From contig NZ_CP013264.1 of assembly GCF_001456115.1 (NCBI RefSeq), positions 1,692,501-1,756,500 on the forward strand: a stretch of 64,000 nt of DNA, in the 5' to 3' direction. Every line of letters begins with the position of its first letter. The stretch's first letter is position 1. Shown here piece after piece: positions 8,318-16,066 of this stretch. The stretch comes from Sphingobium baderi. GTDB taxonomy: Bacteria; Pseudomonadota; Alphaproteobacteria; Sphingomonadales; Sphingomonadaceae. The position numbers were made by a program, and so were the translations under genes. The notes beneath the pieces are model-generated. The model saw only the letters and a list, made by a program, of their open reading frames with translations, had not been told where the DNA came from and searched no databases.

Positions 8318-9091
8318 TCAGATCCGTAGCTCTACCCACGTCGGCGCATGGTCGCTGGCTTTTTCCCGCCCCCGGAATTCCTTGTCCACCTGAGCATCGA
8401 TCAGGCGGTCCGCGGCGGTGGGGCTGAGCAGAAGATGGTCGATGCGAAAGCCCGCATCGCGCGGCCAAGCGTTCATCTGGTAGTCCCAGAATGTCCAGAC
8501 ACCCCCGGCAGGATGGCGGCTGAGAATCGCGTCGGTCCACCCATCGCCCAGCAGGCGGCGATAGGCGGCGCGGCTTTCCGGCTGCATCAGCGCGTCATTG
8601 GCCATCGCCTTTACGGAATAGACGTCCCGGTCGCGCGGAATGACATTATAGTCGCCCGCGAGGATAGCGGGTATTTCCTCCGCCCAGATCTGAGCCGCGC
8701 GGTCACGCAGCCTTTTCATCCAGCGCAGCTTGTAATCGAACTTCGGGCCAGGCTGCGGATTGCCGTTGGGCAGGTAGATGCTGGCGACGCGCACGCCCTT
8801 CACGTTCGCTTCGATATAGCGGCTATGTTCGTCCTCCGGCTCGCCATCAAGGCCGCGCCGGACTTCAACGGGCGTTTCCCCGCGCGCGAGGATGGCGACG
8901 CCGTTGAAGCCTTTCTGCCCGTGCCAGATCGCGCCATAGCCCGCATCCTCTATATCCTTCACAGGGAAGGTTTCGTCGGATGTCTTGATCTCCTGAAGGC
9001 AGGCGATGTCGGGCCGCGTTTCGTCCAGCCACTCCAGCAGACGCGGCAAGCGCGCCTTGATCCCATTGATGTTGAAAGTGGCGATGCGCAT
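8318..9091 (-). CDS. xthA: exodeoxyribonuclease III
   Basis: A 257-residue member of the exonuclease III / AP-endonuclease family that nicks DNA 5' of abasic sites and degrades 3' ends during base-excision repair. Visible family motifs: MRIATFNINGIKAR at the start, the metal-ligand LQEIK (Glu34), VASIYLPNG, the catalytic LAGDYNVIP, and the C-terminal RIDHLLLSP and KASDHAPTWVEL with the catalytic Asp-His. The length is normal. It reads leftwards behind erpA with a 50-base gap. Confidence 0.95.
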   Translation of the reverse strand: MRIATFNINGIKARLPRLLEWLDETRPDIACLQEIKTSDETFPVKDIEDAGYGAIWHGQKGFNGVAILARGETPVEVRRGLDGEPEDEHSRYIEANVKGVRVASIYLPNGNPQPGPKFDYKLRWMKRLRDRAAQIWAEEIPAILAGDYNVIPRDRDVYSVKAMANDALMQPESRAAYRRLLGDGWTDAILSRHPAGGVWTFWDYQMNAWPRDAGFRIDHLLLSPTAADRLIDAQVDKEFRGREKASDHAPTWVELRI

Positions 9092-9141
9092 GGCGGTGAC
9101 TCCTCGCCAGCCTCCCTAAAGAGAAGAAACGCCCTTGGCTA

Positions 9142-9468
9142 TCAGATCGAAAAGCTGGTGCCGCAGCCGCAGCCGGCGGTGGCGTTGGGGTTCGTCACCT
9201 TGAACGCCGCGCCGCCCAGATCGGACACGAAATCGACCGCGGCCCCACGCACCAGGTCGATGCTGACATCATCGACGACCAGCGTCACGCCATCCCGCTC
9301 CGCCGTCAGATCGCCCGTTTCCACCGCATCGGCTAGGCCGAAGCGGTATTGGAAGCCTGAACAGCCGCCGCCTTCCACGGCAAGGCGCAGGATCGCGGGC
9401 TTGCCTTGCTTGGCGGCGATGGCGGCCACGCGAGCGGCGGCGGAGGGTGTCAGATCAATGTCGGCCAT
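9142..9468 (-). CDS. erpA: iron-sulfur cluster insertion protein ErpA (A-type carrier)
   Basis: A 108-residue HesB/IscA-type carrier that receives Fe-S clusters from the scaffold and hands them to apo-proteins. The three conserved cysteines are present: C36 in GGGCSGFQY, and C100 and C102 in the C-terminal GCGCGTSFSI. The sequence is closer to ErpA than to IscA in the GGGCSG and C-terminal parts as I recall them, but the A-type subfamily is not certain. No isc or suf genes are adjacent. Confidence 0.88.
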   Translation of the reverse strand: MADIDLTPSAAARVAAIAAKQGKPAILRLAVEGGGCSGFQYRFGLADAVETGDLTAERDGVTLVVDDVSIDLVRGAAVDFVSDLGGAAFKVTNPNATAGCGCGTSFSI

Positions 9469-9490
9469 GGATGTTAGATAGGAGCAAGCG

Positions 9491-9523
9491 AAAGGCCCGG
9501 CAACCCATGAGCGCCGGGCCTTT
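9491..9523 (-). terminator. putative intrinsic terminator after the M23 peptidase gene
   Basis: An 11-base-pair perfect inverted repeat, AAAGGCCCGGC at 9491-9501 and GCCGGGCCTTT at 9513-9523, sits between the leftward M23 gene and erpA. Read on the minus strand it ends in TTT. Confidence 0.6.
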
Positions 9524-9547
9524 GAAAAGCTTATCGGTAAAGCGCGC

Positions 9548-10273
9548 TTAGTCGGCCGCTTTTTCTTCAGCCTTGGTCGGGCCGCCCATGGCGATCGGCG
9601 GCTTGGTGTTCATCGCGATCAGATAGTCGGGACCGGCGACGAAGGGAATTGGATTGATGGCCTGTCCGTCGACGCGGACTTCATAGTGGAGGTGACTGCC
9701 GGTCGAACGGCCCGTGGAGCCCATCAGGCCGATGACCTGACCGCGCCGCACATAGCTGTTCGCGGCCACCAACAGCTTCGACATATGGCCGTAGCGCGTT
9801 TCCATGCCGTGACCGTGCGAAATCTGGACGAGATTGCCATATCCGCTGGCCCAGCCCGCGCGGCTGATGATGCCGTCGGCAGTGGCGTAAATCGGGGTGC
9901 CGATGGGACCGGGGATATCCACGCCCTTGTGCATCCGCGCGCCGCCTTTGAAGGGGTCGGAACGGACGCCGAAATTGGAGGTCAGCGACAGCTTTTCAAC
10001 GGGACGGCCGGAAGGGATATAGGCAGTCGACTTGGCATTGCCGTCAAGGCGCTGGAGGCTGGTGAAGAGGTTGGAGAAACCGACATCGGAAGGTCCAAGC
10101 GGGCTCATGTTGATTTCGGATGCGTCGCCATAAGGGTCGTCATCGTTCGAAGCGTGGGCTGGAACTGCGGCGCACAGTGCGCCTGCGATGCCTGCCCCTC
10201 CCATAAACTTGATTGTCTTTATGACAGACAGGAACAAACGCGCTCTACGAGCATTAATCGAACGAATTGACAT
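9548..10273 (-). CDS. M23 family (LytM-type) peptidase
   Basis: A 241-residue exported protein that by family would cut peptide cross-links in peptidoglycan or act as a LytM-type amidase activator. A hydrophobic signal stretch covers about residues 12-42 and ends in VPAHAS. The M23 domain occupies about 95-225: MHKGVDIPGPIGTPIYA supplies the first His and Asp, and the HLHYEV box supplies the metal and catalytic His. The middle His in the usual HGHGMETRYGHMS segment is also present. The start was taken at 10273 (MSIRSINARR); residues upstream of it do not look like a leader. Confidence 0.88.
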   Translation of the reverse strand: MSIRSINARRARLFLSVIKTIKFMGGAGIAGALCAAVPAHASNDDDPYGDASEINMSPLGPSDVGFSNLFTSLQRLDGNAKSTAYIPSGRPVEKLSLTSNFGVRSDPFKGGARMHKGVDIPGPIGTPIYATADGIISRAGWASGYGNLVQISHGHGMETRYGHMSKLLVAANSYVRRGQVIGLMGSTGRSTGSHLHYEVRVDGQAINPIPFVAGPDYLIAMNTKPPIAMGGPTKAEEKAAD

Positions 10274-10378
10274 GCCGACCCCGACTTTTCCCGGAGGCTT
10301 ATTTGCCTCTCGGCCCTCTCCGTTTGACTTCAAGCGAACTCAATCACCCCGCGATGGATGCAGAGTGCAAATCCCGGC

Positions 10379-11188
10379 TCATGTTGCAAGCGCGACATAA
10401 AAATCACGCGTTAAACCGGCTTGTCGACGCGCCGAGTCGTTGAACGGGGGCTTAACGGGGCCGCGAAAATGCCTTTTCACAAGGATTTGGTAATGATTGG
10501 CGGGGTCTACGCCCATTCGCCTTGTCGCGTCGCAAAACCATTTCGTCCCTGCCGCGACATGGCGAATCTCATCTGTCATGATTCGCCCTAACATGCGTGC
10601 CGATGCAAAATCGCCGGCTCCCTCGAACCGTTCGATGGTGGCGGGGGTGATGTCGAGCGCGCGGGCTTCCAATACCATCGGCACGATGGCAAGTCGGGCG
10701 AGCGCGTCACCCGCCGTCTCGACCGCCGCCTGCCATAGCCCGTCATGGGCGGGCAGCGCGCCGTAAAAGCTGCCCATCTGCCGCAATCGCCGGTCGAGCA
10801 AGGCGAAGTGCATGGCTTCCTCCGCGCCGACCTGCATCCAGTCGCCGGTAAAGGCTGTCGGGAATTGCCCGCCGAACCGTCCGATCATATCGAAGGCAAG
10901 GTCGATGGCGACGAACTCGATATGAGCGAGCGCATGGAGCATGGCGATCCGCGCCCGCTCCGATCCGATCTTGCCGCGCCGGGGCATCTGATTGGGCGGT
11001 AGCAGTTCCGGCACAGCCGGGCGCGCGGGGCGATCGGGCATCGCGGCATCGAAGCGATGTGCCAACTGCCCCAGCCGCCACGCTCGCGCGACGGCCCGCG
11101 CCGCCATCAGCTTGTTGCGGGGATCGGGCGTCAGCAGCACATGCGCGCAAGCCGTGCCCACGCTGTCGATGGCAACGGGCAGGGTCAA
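10379..11188 (-). CDS. ferritin-like DUF455 family protein
   Basis: A 269-residue helical protein of the DUF455 ferritin-like di-iron family. The likely iron ligands lie in E-x-x-H pairs: LAHIEFVAIDLAFD (about residues 88-101), GAEEAMHFALL (about 122-132), VLEARALD and MTDEIRHVAAG (about 208-218). The reaction is unknown; some relatives are loosely compared with the tRNA hydroxylase MiaE. Its start overlaps the end of bcp by 4 bases (ATGA), so the run glnE-bcp-DUF455 is one leftward operon. Confidence 0.85.
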   Translation of the reverse strand: MTLPVAIDSVGTACAHVLLTPDPRNKLMAARAVARAWRLGQLAHRFDAAMPDRPARPAVPELLPPNQMPRRGKIGSERARIAMLHALAHIEFVAIDLAFDMIGRFGGQFPTAFTGDWMQVGAEEAMHFALLDRRLRQMGSFYGALPAHDGLWQAAVETAGDALARLAIVPMVLEARALDITPATIERFEGAGDFASARMLGRIMTDEIRHVAAGTKWFCDATRRMGVDPANHYQILVKRHFRGPVKPPFNDSARRQAGLTRDFYVALAT

Positions 11189-11649
11189 AGCGCCTTCGCG
11201 GCCTCCAGCACATCGGTGGCATGGCCTTTTACCTTCACCTTGGGCCAGACGCGGACGACCTTGCCATCCGAGCTGATCAGGAAGGTGGACCGCTCGATCC
11301 CCATATACTTACGGCCATAGAGTGATTTTTCGACCCATGTGCCGAACGCCTCGCAAGCCGAGCCCGGCTCGTCGGAGGCGAGCGTCACGGTGAGGCCATA
11401 TTTGTCCGCGAATTTCTTGAGCTTTGCGGGCTTGTCCTTCGAAATCCCGACCACAGGCACGCCGAGCGTTGCGAAATCCGTGCCTAGTTCGGTGAAATCC
11501 TTTGCCTCATTGGTGCAGCCGGGCGTGTCCGCCTTGGGATAGAAATAGACGACTACCGGCTTGCCCCGATAGCGTGTCAGCGTGAAATCCGCGCCGTCCG
11601 CATCCTTCAGCGCCACGTCGGGCGCGCTGTCGCCTTGTTCCAGCATCAT
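11185..11649 (-). CDS. bcp: peroxiredoxin Bcp/PrxQ
   Basis: A 154-residue thiol peroxidase that reduces hydroperoxides. The peroxidatic Cys45 is in KADTPGCTNEAKDF. The residue five further on, which is the resolving Cys50 in E. coli BCP, is Lys here, while the third E. coli position Cys99 is retained (SACEAFGTWVEK). The enzyme therefore works either as a 1-Cys type or with Cys99 as partner. The start at 11649 has GGAGAAG just upstream, and the ATGA overlap with the glnE stop shows translational coupling. Confidence 0.92.
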   Translation of the reverse strand: MMLEQGDSAPDVALKDADGADFTLTRYRGKPVVVYFYPKADTPGCTNEAKDFTELGTDFATLGVPVVGISKDKPAKLKKFADKYGLTVTLASDEPGSACEAFGTWVEKSLYGRKYMGIERSTFLISSDGKVVRVWPKVKVKGHATDVLEAAKAL

Positions 11650-14336
11650 GGCTTCTCCTCGAATGGCGCGGCGAGCGCATTCCATGTGTCGCGCACGCTT
11701 TGCCGCGCATGGGCGTAGCTGTCCAGCAGCGCGCCCCAGCTTTCCATCCCGCAGGCCCGCGCCACCAGTTCCCGGCTTGCCTCACGCGGTTCGGTCGATT
11801 TGGGCGAAACGAGCCGCGACACCACCAGATAGCGTGTGATGAGGTCATGCGCGGCGATCAGGTCGCTGGGGAGGTGCCCGGCCTCGACGAGTTCGGCCAG
11901 CGCCTTGCCCAGATCGGGATCGAACGCCATGCCGTGGCGGAATTGTGAGATGTGGATCAGGAACTCCAGGTCGACAAGGCCACCCGACACCAGTTTTACA
12001 TCCATCTCGCCGACCGGCGGCTTATGCTTTACAATGTCGGCCCGCATTTTCACCGCATGGCGCGCCAGATCGTCGAAATCGCGTGGCCGCTCCAGCGTTT
12101 CGGCGAGGATGGCGTTCAATGCTTTGCGGGCTTGCGGGGAGCCGAAGACTGGCCGCGCGCGGGTGAGCGCCAGATGCTCCCAGTCCCAGGCATCCTCCCG
12201 CTGATATTTGGCGAAGCTATCGAGGCTGACGGCCAGCAATCCCTGTGCGCCCGAAGGGCGCAACCGCGTATCGACTTCGTAAAGCGGCCCGGCAGCGGTG
12301 GAGACAGACAGTGCGTTGGTGATGCGCTGTCCCAGCCGATTGAAATATTGCGTCGCGCCCAGGGGTTTCGGCCCGTCCGATTCCGTCATGAAATCGCCGG
12401 TGAACAGGTAAACGAGGTCGAGGTCCGACGCATGGGTCAGCACCCCGCCGCCCATGCGCCCCAGCGCGATGATCATGAGTTCGCCGCCGGGCACCTTGCC
12501 GTGCTGCGCTTCGAATTCCGCGGCTGTGGCTGCGCCCAGCGCCTCGATGGCGGCTTCCGCCACACGGGCATAGCCGCGCCCGACTTCCAGTGGATCGCTG
12601 CCCCGAACGATCTGCGCGCCCAAGGCAAAGCGGCGGTCGCCTACCCGTTGCCGCACCCGGTCGAGCAGCATCTGGTAATCCTCGCCCGGTTCAAGCTGTG
12701 CGAATTGCTGCGCGAGCACCTCCACCGATGGCGGCGGGTCGAAAGCTGAGGTGTCGATAAGCCCGTCGAGTAATTCCGCCCGCCGTCCCAGCGCATCGGC
12801 CAGCGTGGGTGCATGGCTCAATATCTCCGCCAGCAATTCGACCAGGCCGGGCCGCGCGGCCAGCAGCTTGAAGAAGTTGATGGCGCTCGGCAGCCGCCCG
12901 ATCATGTCGTCCAGCCGGTTGAGCGCCCGGTCGGGGTCCGGCGCCTTGGCGAGCGTCCGCATCAGGCCGGGCAGCAATTCTTCCAGTGCTTCTCGCGCCG
13001 GGGCGCTGCGTAGCGCACGGATCGTGCCGCTGCGCCAGCGGGTTATGCGGGCAAAGGGTGTCTCCGCATCGGCAAAGCCCATCTCGCTAAGCTGTGACTT
13101 GAGCTTTTCCTCGTCATGGGACAGGTCCGCCTTGTCCTGCTCAGGGGTCAGCCTGTCATAATTGCGCCCCACCCACTCCACATCGGGGCGCAACAGGTCC
13201 AGCAGCGCCGCGCCATCCTCCAGACCATGCAGCCGCGCCACATTGTCCAGGGCTTCGGCTTGTTTGGGAAGTTCATGGGTCTGCCGGTCCTCGACCATCT
13301 GCAAGCGATGCTCAATGGTGCGGAACAGGACATAGGCTTCGTCCAGTCGGGCCGAAATCTCCGGCTCGAACACGCCCGCCTGCGCTAGCGCGGCCAGCGC
13401 CTCGCGGGTATTGCCGGACCGTAGCGCCGGATTGCGCCCGCCATGGATGAGTTGGTGTACCTGCGCGAAAAACTCCACCTCGCGGATGCCGCCGCGTCCG
13501 CGCTTCAGATCATAGCCAGGCCCGAAGGCCTGCCCCTGAGCATAATGATCGCGGATGCGCTGGGAAATATCGGTGATTGCGTCAATGGCGCTGAAATCGA
13601 GGCTCCGCCGCCACACGAAGGGCCGGATCGCCTGCATGAAATAGTCGCCCAGCGCAATGTCGCCCGCTGCTGGCCGAGCGCGGATGAAGGCGGCCTGCTC
13701 CCACCCCAAAGCGGTCGATTCATAATATCCGATGGCTGCTTCCACCGGTAACGCGATGGGCGTCGCCTCGGGGGAGGGGCGCAGCCGCAGATCGACGCGA
13801 AAAACATAGCCGTCCCCATCCCGCGCCGTCAGCAATTCGCTCATCCGCCGGCCAATGCGGACGGCGGCGTCGGCTACATCTTCGCGCTCGCCATGGGGCA
13901 GGGTTGTGGGGTCGTAGAGCAGGATCGGGTCGATATCCGACGAATAATTCAGTTCCCTGCTGCCATGCTTGCCCAAAGCCAGCACAACGAAGCCGCGCCG
14001 TTCCGCATCGGGATAGCGTTCCGCCATGGCCGTCTGCAGCGCTTCCTCCAGTGCTTCGTCGGCGAAGTCGGACAAGGTGCGCGTCACCCGGTCCAGCCCC
14101 CATGCGCCGGAAAGGTCCGCCGCGGCTGTCACCAGCGCCAACGCACCGCGCCGCCGCCGCAGCGATCGCGTTACATTGTCGTCGCCTTCCGCTACGGCGC
14201 GCGCGGCCCCCATCGCGGCGTCATAATCGCCGGTGGCCAAAATCTCCGTCACCGCCGGAAAGCGATCCATCAGCCGCGCCAGAAAGGGCGAATGCGCTCT
14301 TATCCGTGCCTCCAAGTCGGCCCAATCTTTTGCCAT
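11646..14336 (-). CDS. glnE: bifunctional glutamine synthetase adenylyltransferase/deadenylase
   Basis: An 896-residue enzyme that adds AMP to, and removes it from, a tyrosine of glutamine synthetase in answer to PII and glutamine. It has the two nucleotidyltransferase domains of the family. The N-terminal deadenylase carries GKHGSRELNYSSDIDPILLYD (about 132-152) and the C-terminal adenylylase carries GRMGGGVLTHASDLDLVYLF (about 626-645). A PII-uridylyltransferase-like helical domain follows each. The ATG at 14336 (MAKDWADLEAR) follows GGAGAAGAT, better than the upstream in-frame ATGs. Confidence 0.95.
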   Translation of the reverse strand: MAKDWADLEARIRAHSPFLARLMDRFPAVTEILATGDYDAAMGAARAVAEGDDNVTRSLRRRRGALALVTAAADLSGAWGLDRVTRTLSDFADEALEEALQTAMAERYPDAERRGFVVLALGKHGSRELNYSSDIDPILLYDPTTLPHGEREDVADAAVRIGRRMSELLTARDGDGYVFRVDLRLRPSPEATPIALPVEAAIGYYESTALGWEQAAFIRARPAAGDIALGDYFMQAIRPFVWRRSLDFSAIDAITDISQRIRDHYAQGQAFGPGYDLKRGRGGIREVEFFAQVHQLIHGGRNPALRSGNTREALAALAQAGVFEPEISARLDEAYVLFRTIEHRLQMVEDRQTHELPKQAEALDNVARLHGLEDGAALLDLLRPDVEWVGRNYDRLTPEQDKADLSHDEEKLKSQLSEMGFADAETPFARITRWRSGTIRALRSAPAREALEELLPGLMRTLAKAPDPDRALNRLDDMIGRLPSAINFFKLLAARPGLVELLAEILSHAPTLADALGRRAELLDGLIDTSAFDPPPSVEVLAQQFAQLEPGEDYQMLLDRVRQRVGDRRFALGAQIVRGSDPLEVGRGYARVAEAAIEALGAATAAEFEAQHGKVPGGELMIIALGRMGGGVLTHASDLDLVYLFTGDFMTESDGPKPLGATQYFNRLGQRITNALSVSTAAGPLYEVDTRLRPSGAQGLLAVSLDSFAKYQREDAWDWEHLALTRARPVFGSPQARKALNAILAETLERPRDFDDLARHAVKMRADIVKHKPPVGEMDVKLVSGGLVDLEFLIHISQFRHGMAFDPDLGKALAELVEAGHLPSDLIAAHDLITRYLVVSRLVSPKSTEPREASRELVARACGMESWGALLDSYAHARQSVRDTWNALAAPFEEKP

Positions 14337-14385
14337 ATCTTCTCCCATGGGCACAGCCTATCGCGTCCGCTTGCGATGAAATCCA

Positions 14386-14410
14386 GAAACTTTTGTGCGG
14401 CCTATCCGTT
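14386..14410 (+). promoter_or_regulatory. putative EcfG-type (general stress response) promoter
   Basis: GAAAC at 14386-14390, a 16-base spacer and CGTT at 14407-14410 differ from the alphaproteobacterial EcfG consensus (GGAAC, 16-17 bases, CGTT) by one base. It lies directly upstream of a NepR-like gene, and nepR-type genes are typical EcfG targets. The expected transcript start near 14417 favours the downstream ATG at 14483. Confidence 0.5.
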
Positions 14411-14482
14411 CTTCAGGTCATGGATTTGCATCGCAAAGCGACTGGCCGATCGGCGAAGGACCTTACACCGGGACGCGGCGGA

Positions 14483-14614
14483 ATGGTGACTATCGGCTTG
14501 CCTTCTCCTGACGAGGGCATCGGCAGAGCATTGCGTTCAGTCTATTGCCCAGTGATGCAGGATGGGTTGCCCGACGATATGCTCGCGTTGCTGGCGCAAC
14601 TGGATCGGCATTAA
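14483..14614 (+). CDS. NepR-like anti-sigma micro-protein
   Basis: A 43-codon frame whose core, IGRALRSVYCPVMQDGLPDD followed by MLALLAQLDRH, closely resembles the conserved two-helix region of NepR. NepR is the anti-sigma factor that holds EcfG until the anti-anti-sigma PhyR is phosphorylated. Classical nepR genes sit beside ecfG and phyR; neither is here, so this would be an orphan paralogue. An in-frame ATG at 14420 would give 64 residues with a basic N-terminus, closer to the usual NepR length, but would leave almost no leader behind the putative promoter. The identification rests on remembered consensus and needs a profile search. Confidence 0.55.
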   Translation: MVTIGLPSPDEGIGRALRSVYCPVMQDGLPDDMLALLAQLDRH

Positions 14615-14687
14615 GGCTGGTCCTTGATCGAACGGGACAGGCCGCGCTTTCTCACCTCTCGGATCGCATATCTTGTTTACATTTTCC

Positions 14688-14693
14688 TATAAT
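14688..14693 (+). promoter_or_regulatory. possible -10 element (TATAAT)
   Basis: A perfect TATAAT hexamer stands 35 bases before the start of the exported-protein gene at 14729. No good -35 is found at 16-18 bases upstream, so this is weak evidence for a promoter. Confidence 0.25.
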
Positions 14694-14728
14694 ATCGTGT
14701 CCCGCAGATTTCGTGGGAAGCATGTCGC

Positions 14729-15067
14729 ATGATCTACAAGGCATTTGCCGCCGCCACATTGGTGCTGGCGCTTCTGATCGGACTGATGGCGGATCGCCTG
14801 ACTCCGTCCCGCGTCCCCGCGGAGAGCCATGCCGTGCCTGCACCAGTTGTTAGCGAAACGCCCCCTTATGTCAGCGCGCCTCCGGTGGAACAGGAAATCG
14901 CGCCTTTGGATGCCACGCCCGCTCACATGCCCGCTTTCGGTCAGCCCATGCCCGGATCGGATACGCCTAGCCTCAGACCCGGCGACGGTCTGCCCGGAGC
15001 GTCAATCCCGCCTGCTCCCCAGAATGACGAGGAAGCCAAAGGGACGGACGCCGAAACCCCCGGTTAA
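14729..15067 (+). CDS. hypothetical exported or membrane-anchored proline-rich protein
   Basis: A 112-residue protein with an N-terminal hydrophobic segment (MIYKAFAAATLVLALLIGLM, residues 1-20) without a clear cleavage site. A low-complexity tail rich in Pro, Ala and Glu follows and would lie in the periplasm. I do not recognise a domain. It may be a small membrane-anchored protein. It ends 4 bases inside the convergent metallopeptidase gene. The frame is judged real because of the hydrophobic leader at the ATG, the lack of a better frame, and the TATAAT just upstream. Confidence 0.55.
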   Translation: MIYKAFAAATLVLALLIGLMADRLTPSRVPAESHAVPAPVVSETPPYVSAPPVEQEIAPLDATPAHMPAFGQPMPGSDTPSLRPGDGLPGASIPPAPQNDEEAKGTDAETPG

Positions 15068-15948
15068 GCGCCCCGCCCGAAAGTGTCGCACTGGGCGGGA
15101 TCGCCACTGTCCAGTCCGCGCCGCAGCCATTCCATCCGTTGTTCGCTGCTGCCATGGGTGAAGCTTTCGGGGACCGGTCGCCGTCCAGCCGCCTTTTGCA
15201 ACGTATCGTCGCCGATTGACTGGGCCGCCTTCATTCCTTCCTCCAGGTCGCCGGCTTCCATGAGGCCGGTGCGCTTGGCCCACACGCCTGCATAGCAATC
15301 CGCCTGCAATTCGACGCGGACTTGCAACGCATTGCCCTGCGCCTCGCTGACGGCGCGCTGCTGCTTGTTTACCTGGCCCAGAGTGCCTTCCAGATCCTGC
15401 ACATGATGGCCCACCTCATGCGCGATGACATAGGCTTGCGCGAAATCGCCCGGTGCGCCGAAGCGCTGCTGCAATTCGGTGAAGAAGTCCGTATCCAGAT
15501 AGACTTTCTGGTCGTTCGGGCAGTAAAATGGCCCCATCGCGCTTTGCGCGGCACCGCAGCCAGACGTGCCGGCCTGGCTGTAGAAAGAGAGGATGGTGGG
15601 CTGATATTTCTGTCCCGATTCCTGGAAAACCTGCCCCCAGACCCGCTCGGTCGATCCCAGCACCTTCAGTGACCAATGCTGGATGTCGCTTAGCTGCTTG
15701 GGATCGCTGCTGGCAGGTGCGCTTTGCTGCTGAGGGGCGATCCCGCCGCCGCCCAGCAAATTGAGCGGATTGACCCCCATGACCGCCAGGATGATGAGCA
15801 CCACGACGATCCCGCCGCACCCGAAGCGGCTGCCGATCAGCGGCAGCAACATGCCCAGGCCGCCGCCCAGGCCCCCGCCGCCAAAACCGCCGGAACGGCC
15901 GTCCTGTACCTCGAAATTGGAGCTTTCCTGTTCGTCGTCCAGCCGCAT
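15064..15948 (-). CDS. YpfJ-type neutral zinc metallopeptidase
   Basis: A 294-residue protein of the putative neutral zinc metallopeptidase family (YpfJ). An acidic N-terminus (MRLDDEQESSNFEVQDGR) and a Gly-rich linker lead to one transmembrane helix at about residues 45-65 (GGIVVVLIILAVMGVNPLNLLG). The soluble domain contains YVIAHEVGHHVQDLEG (HEVGH at about 168-172), the zinc and catalytic motif, and a downstream ELQADCYAGVWA with the third ligand. The natural substrate is not known to me. It is divergent from the patatin gene with 118 bases between. Confidence 0.9.
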   Translation of the reverse strand: MRLDDEQESSNFEVQDGRSGGFGGGGLGGGLGMLLPLIGSRFGCGGIVVVLIILAVMGVNPLNLLGGGGIAPQQQSAPASSDPKQLSDIQHWSLKVLGSTERVWGQVFQESGQKYQPTILSFYSQAGTSGCGAAQSAMGPFYCPNDQKVYLDTDFFTELQQRFGAPGDFAQAYVIAHEVGHHVQDLEGTLGQVNKQQRAVSEAQGNALQVRVELQADCYAGVWAKRTGLMEAGDLEEGMKAAQSIGDDTLQKAAGRRPVPESFTHGSSEQRMEWLRRGLDSGDPAQCDTFGRGA

Positions 15949-16066
15949 CGCATCCTCGTTTCTGCGCGTCTGCTCCTTTGCCTACGCGATTTAGGGGAAG
16001 GTGGAAACTGTCCTGAAAACACCATGGGAGGAATCCGACTAGATTCTTACGGGAGATTAAGTTGGA

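Noticed and set aside
10201..10224. GGAAC-N16-CATT on the plus strand
   Set aside because: It lies inside the leftward M23 gene's signal region and points away from any downstream gene on the plus strand.
13904..14482. Plus-strand frame extending upstream from the NepR-like gene
   Set aside because: This part is the shadow of glnE on the opposite strand; only the end after 14420 lies outside glnE.
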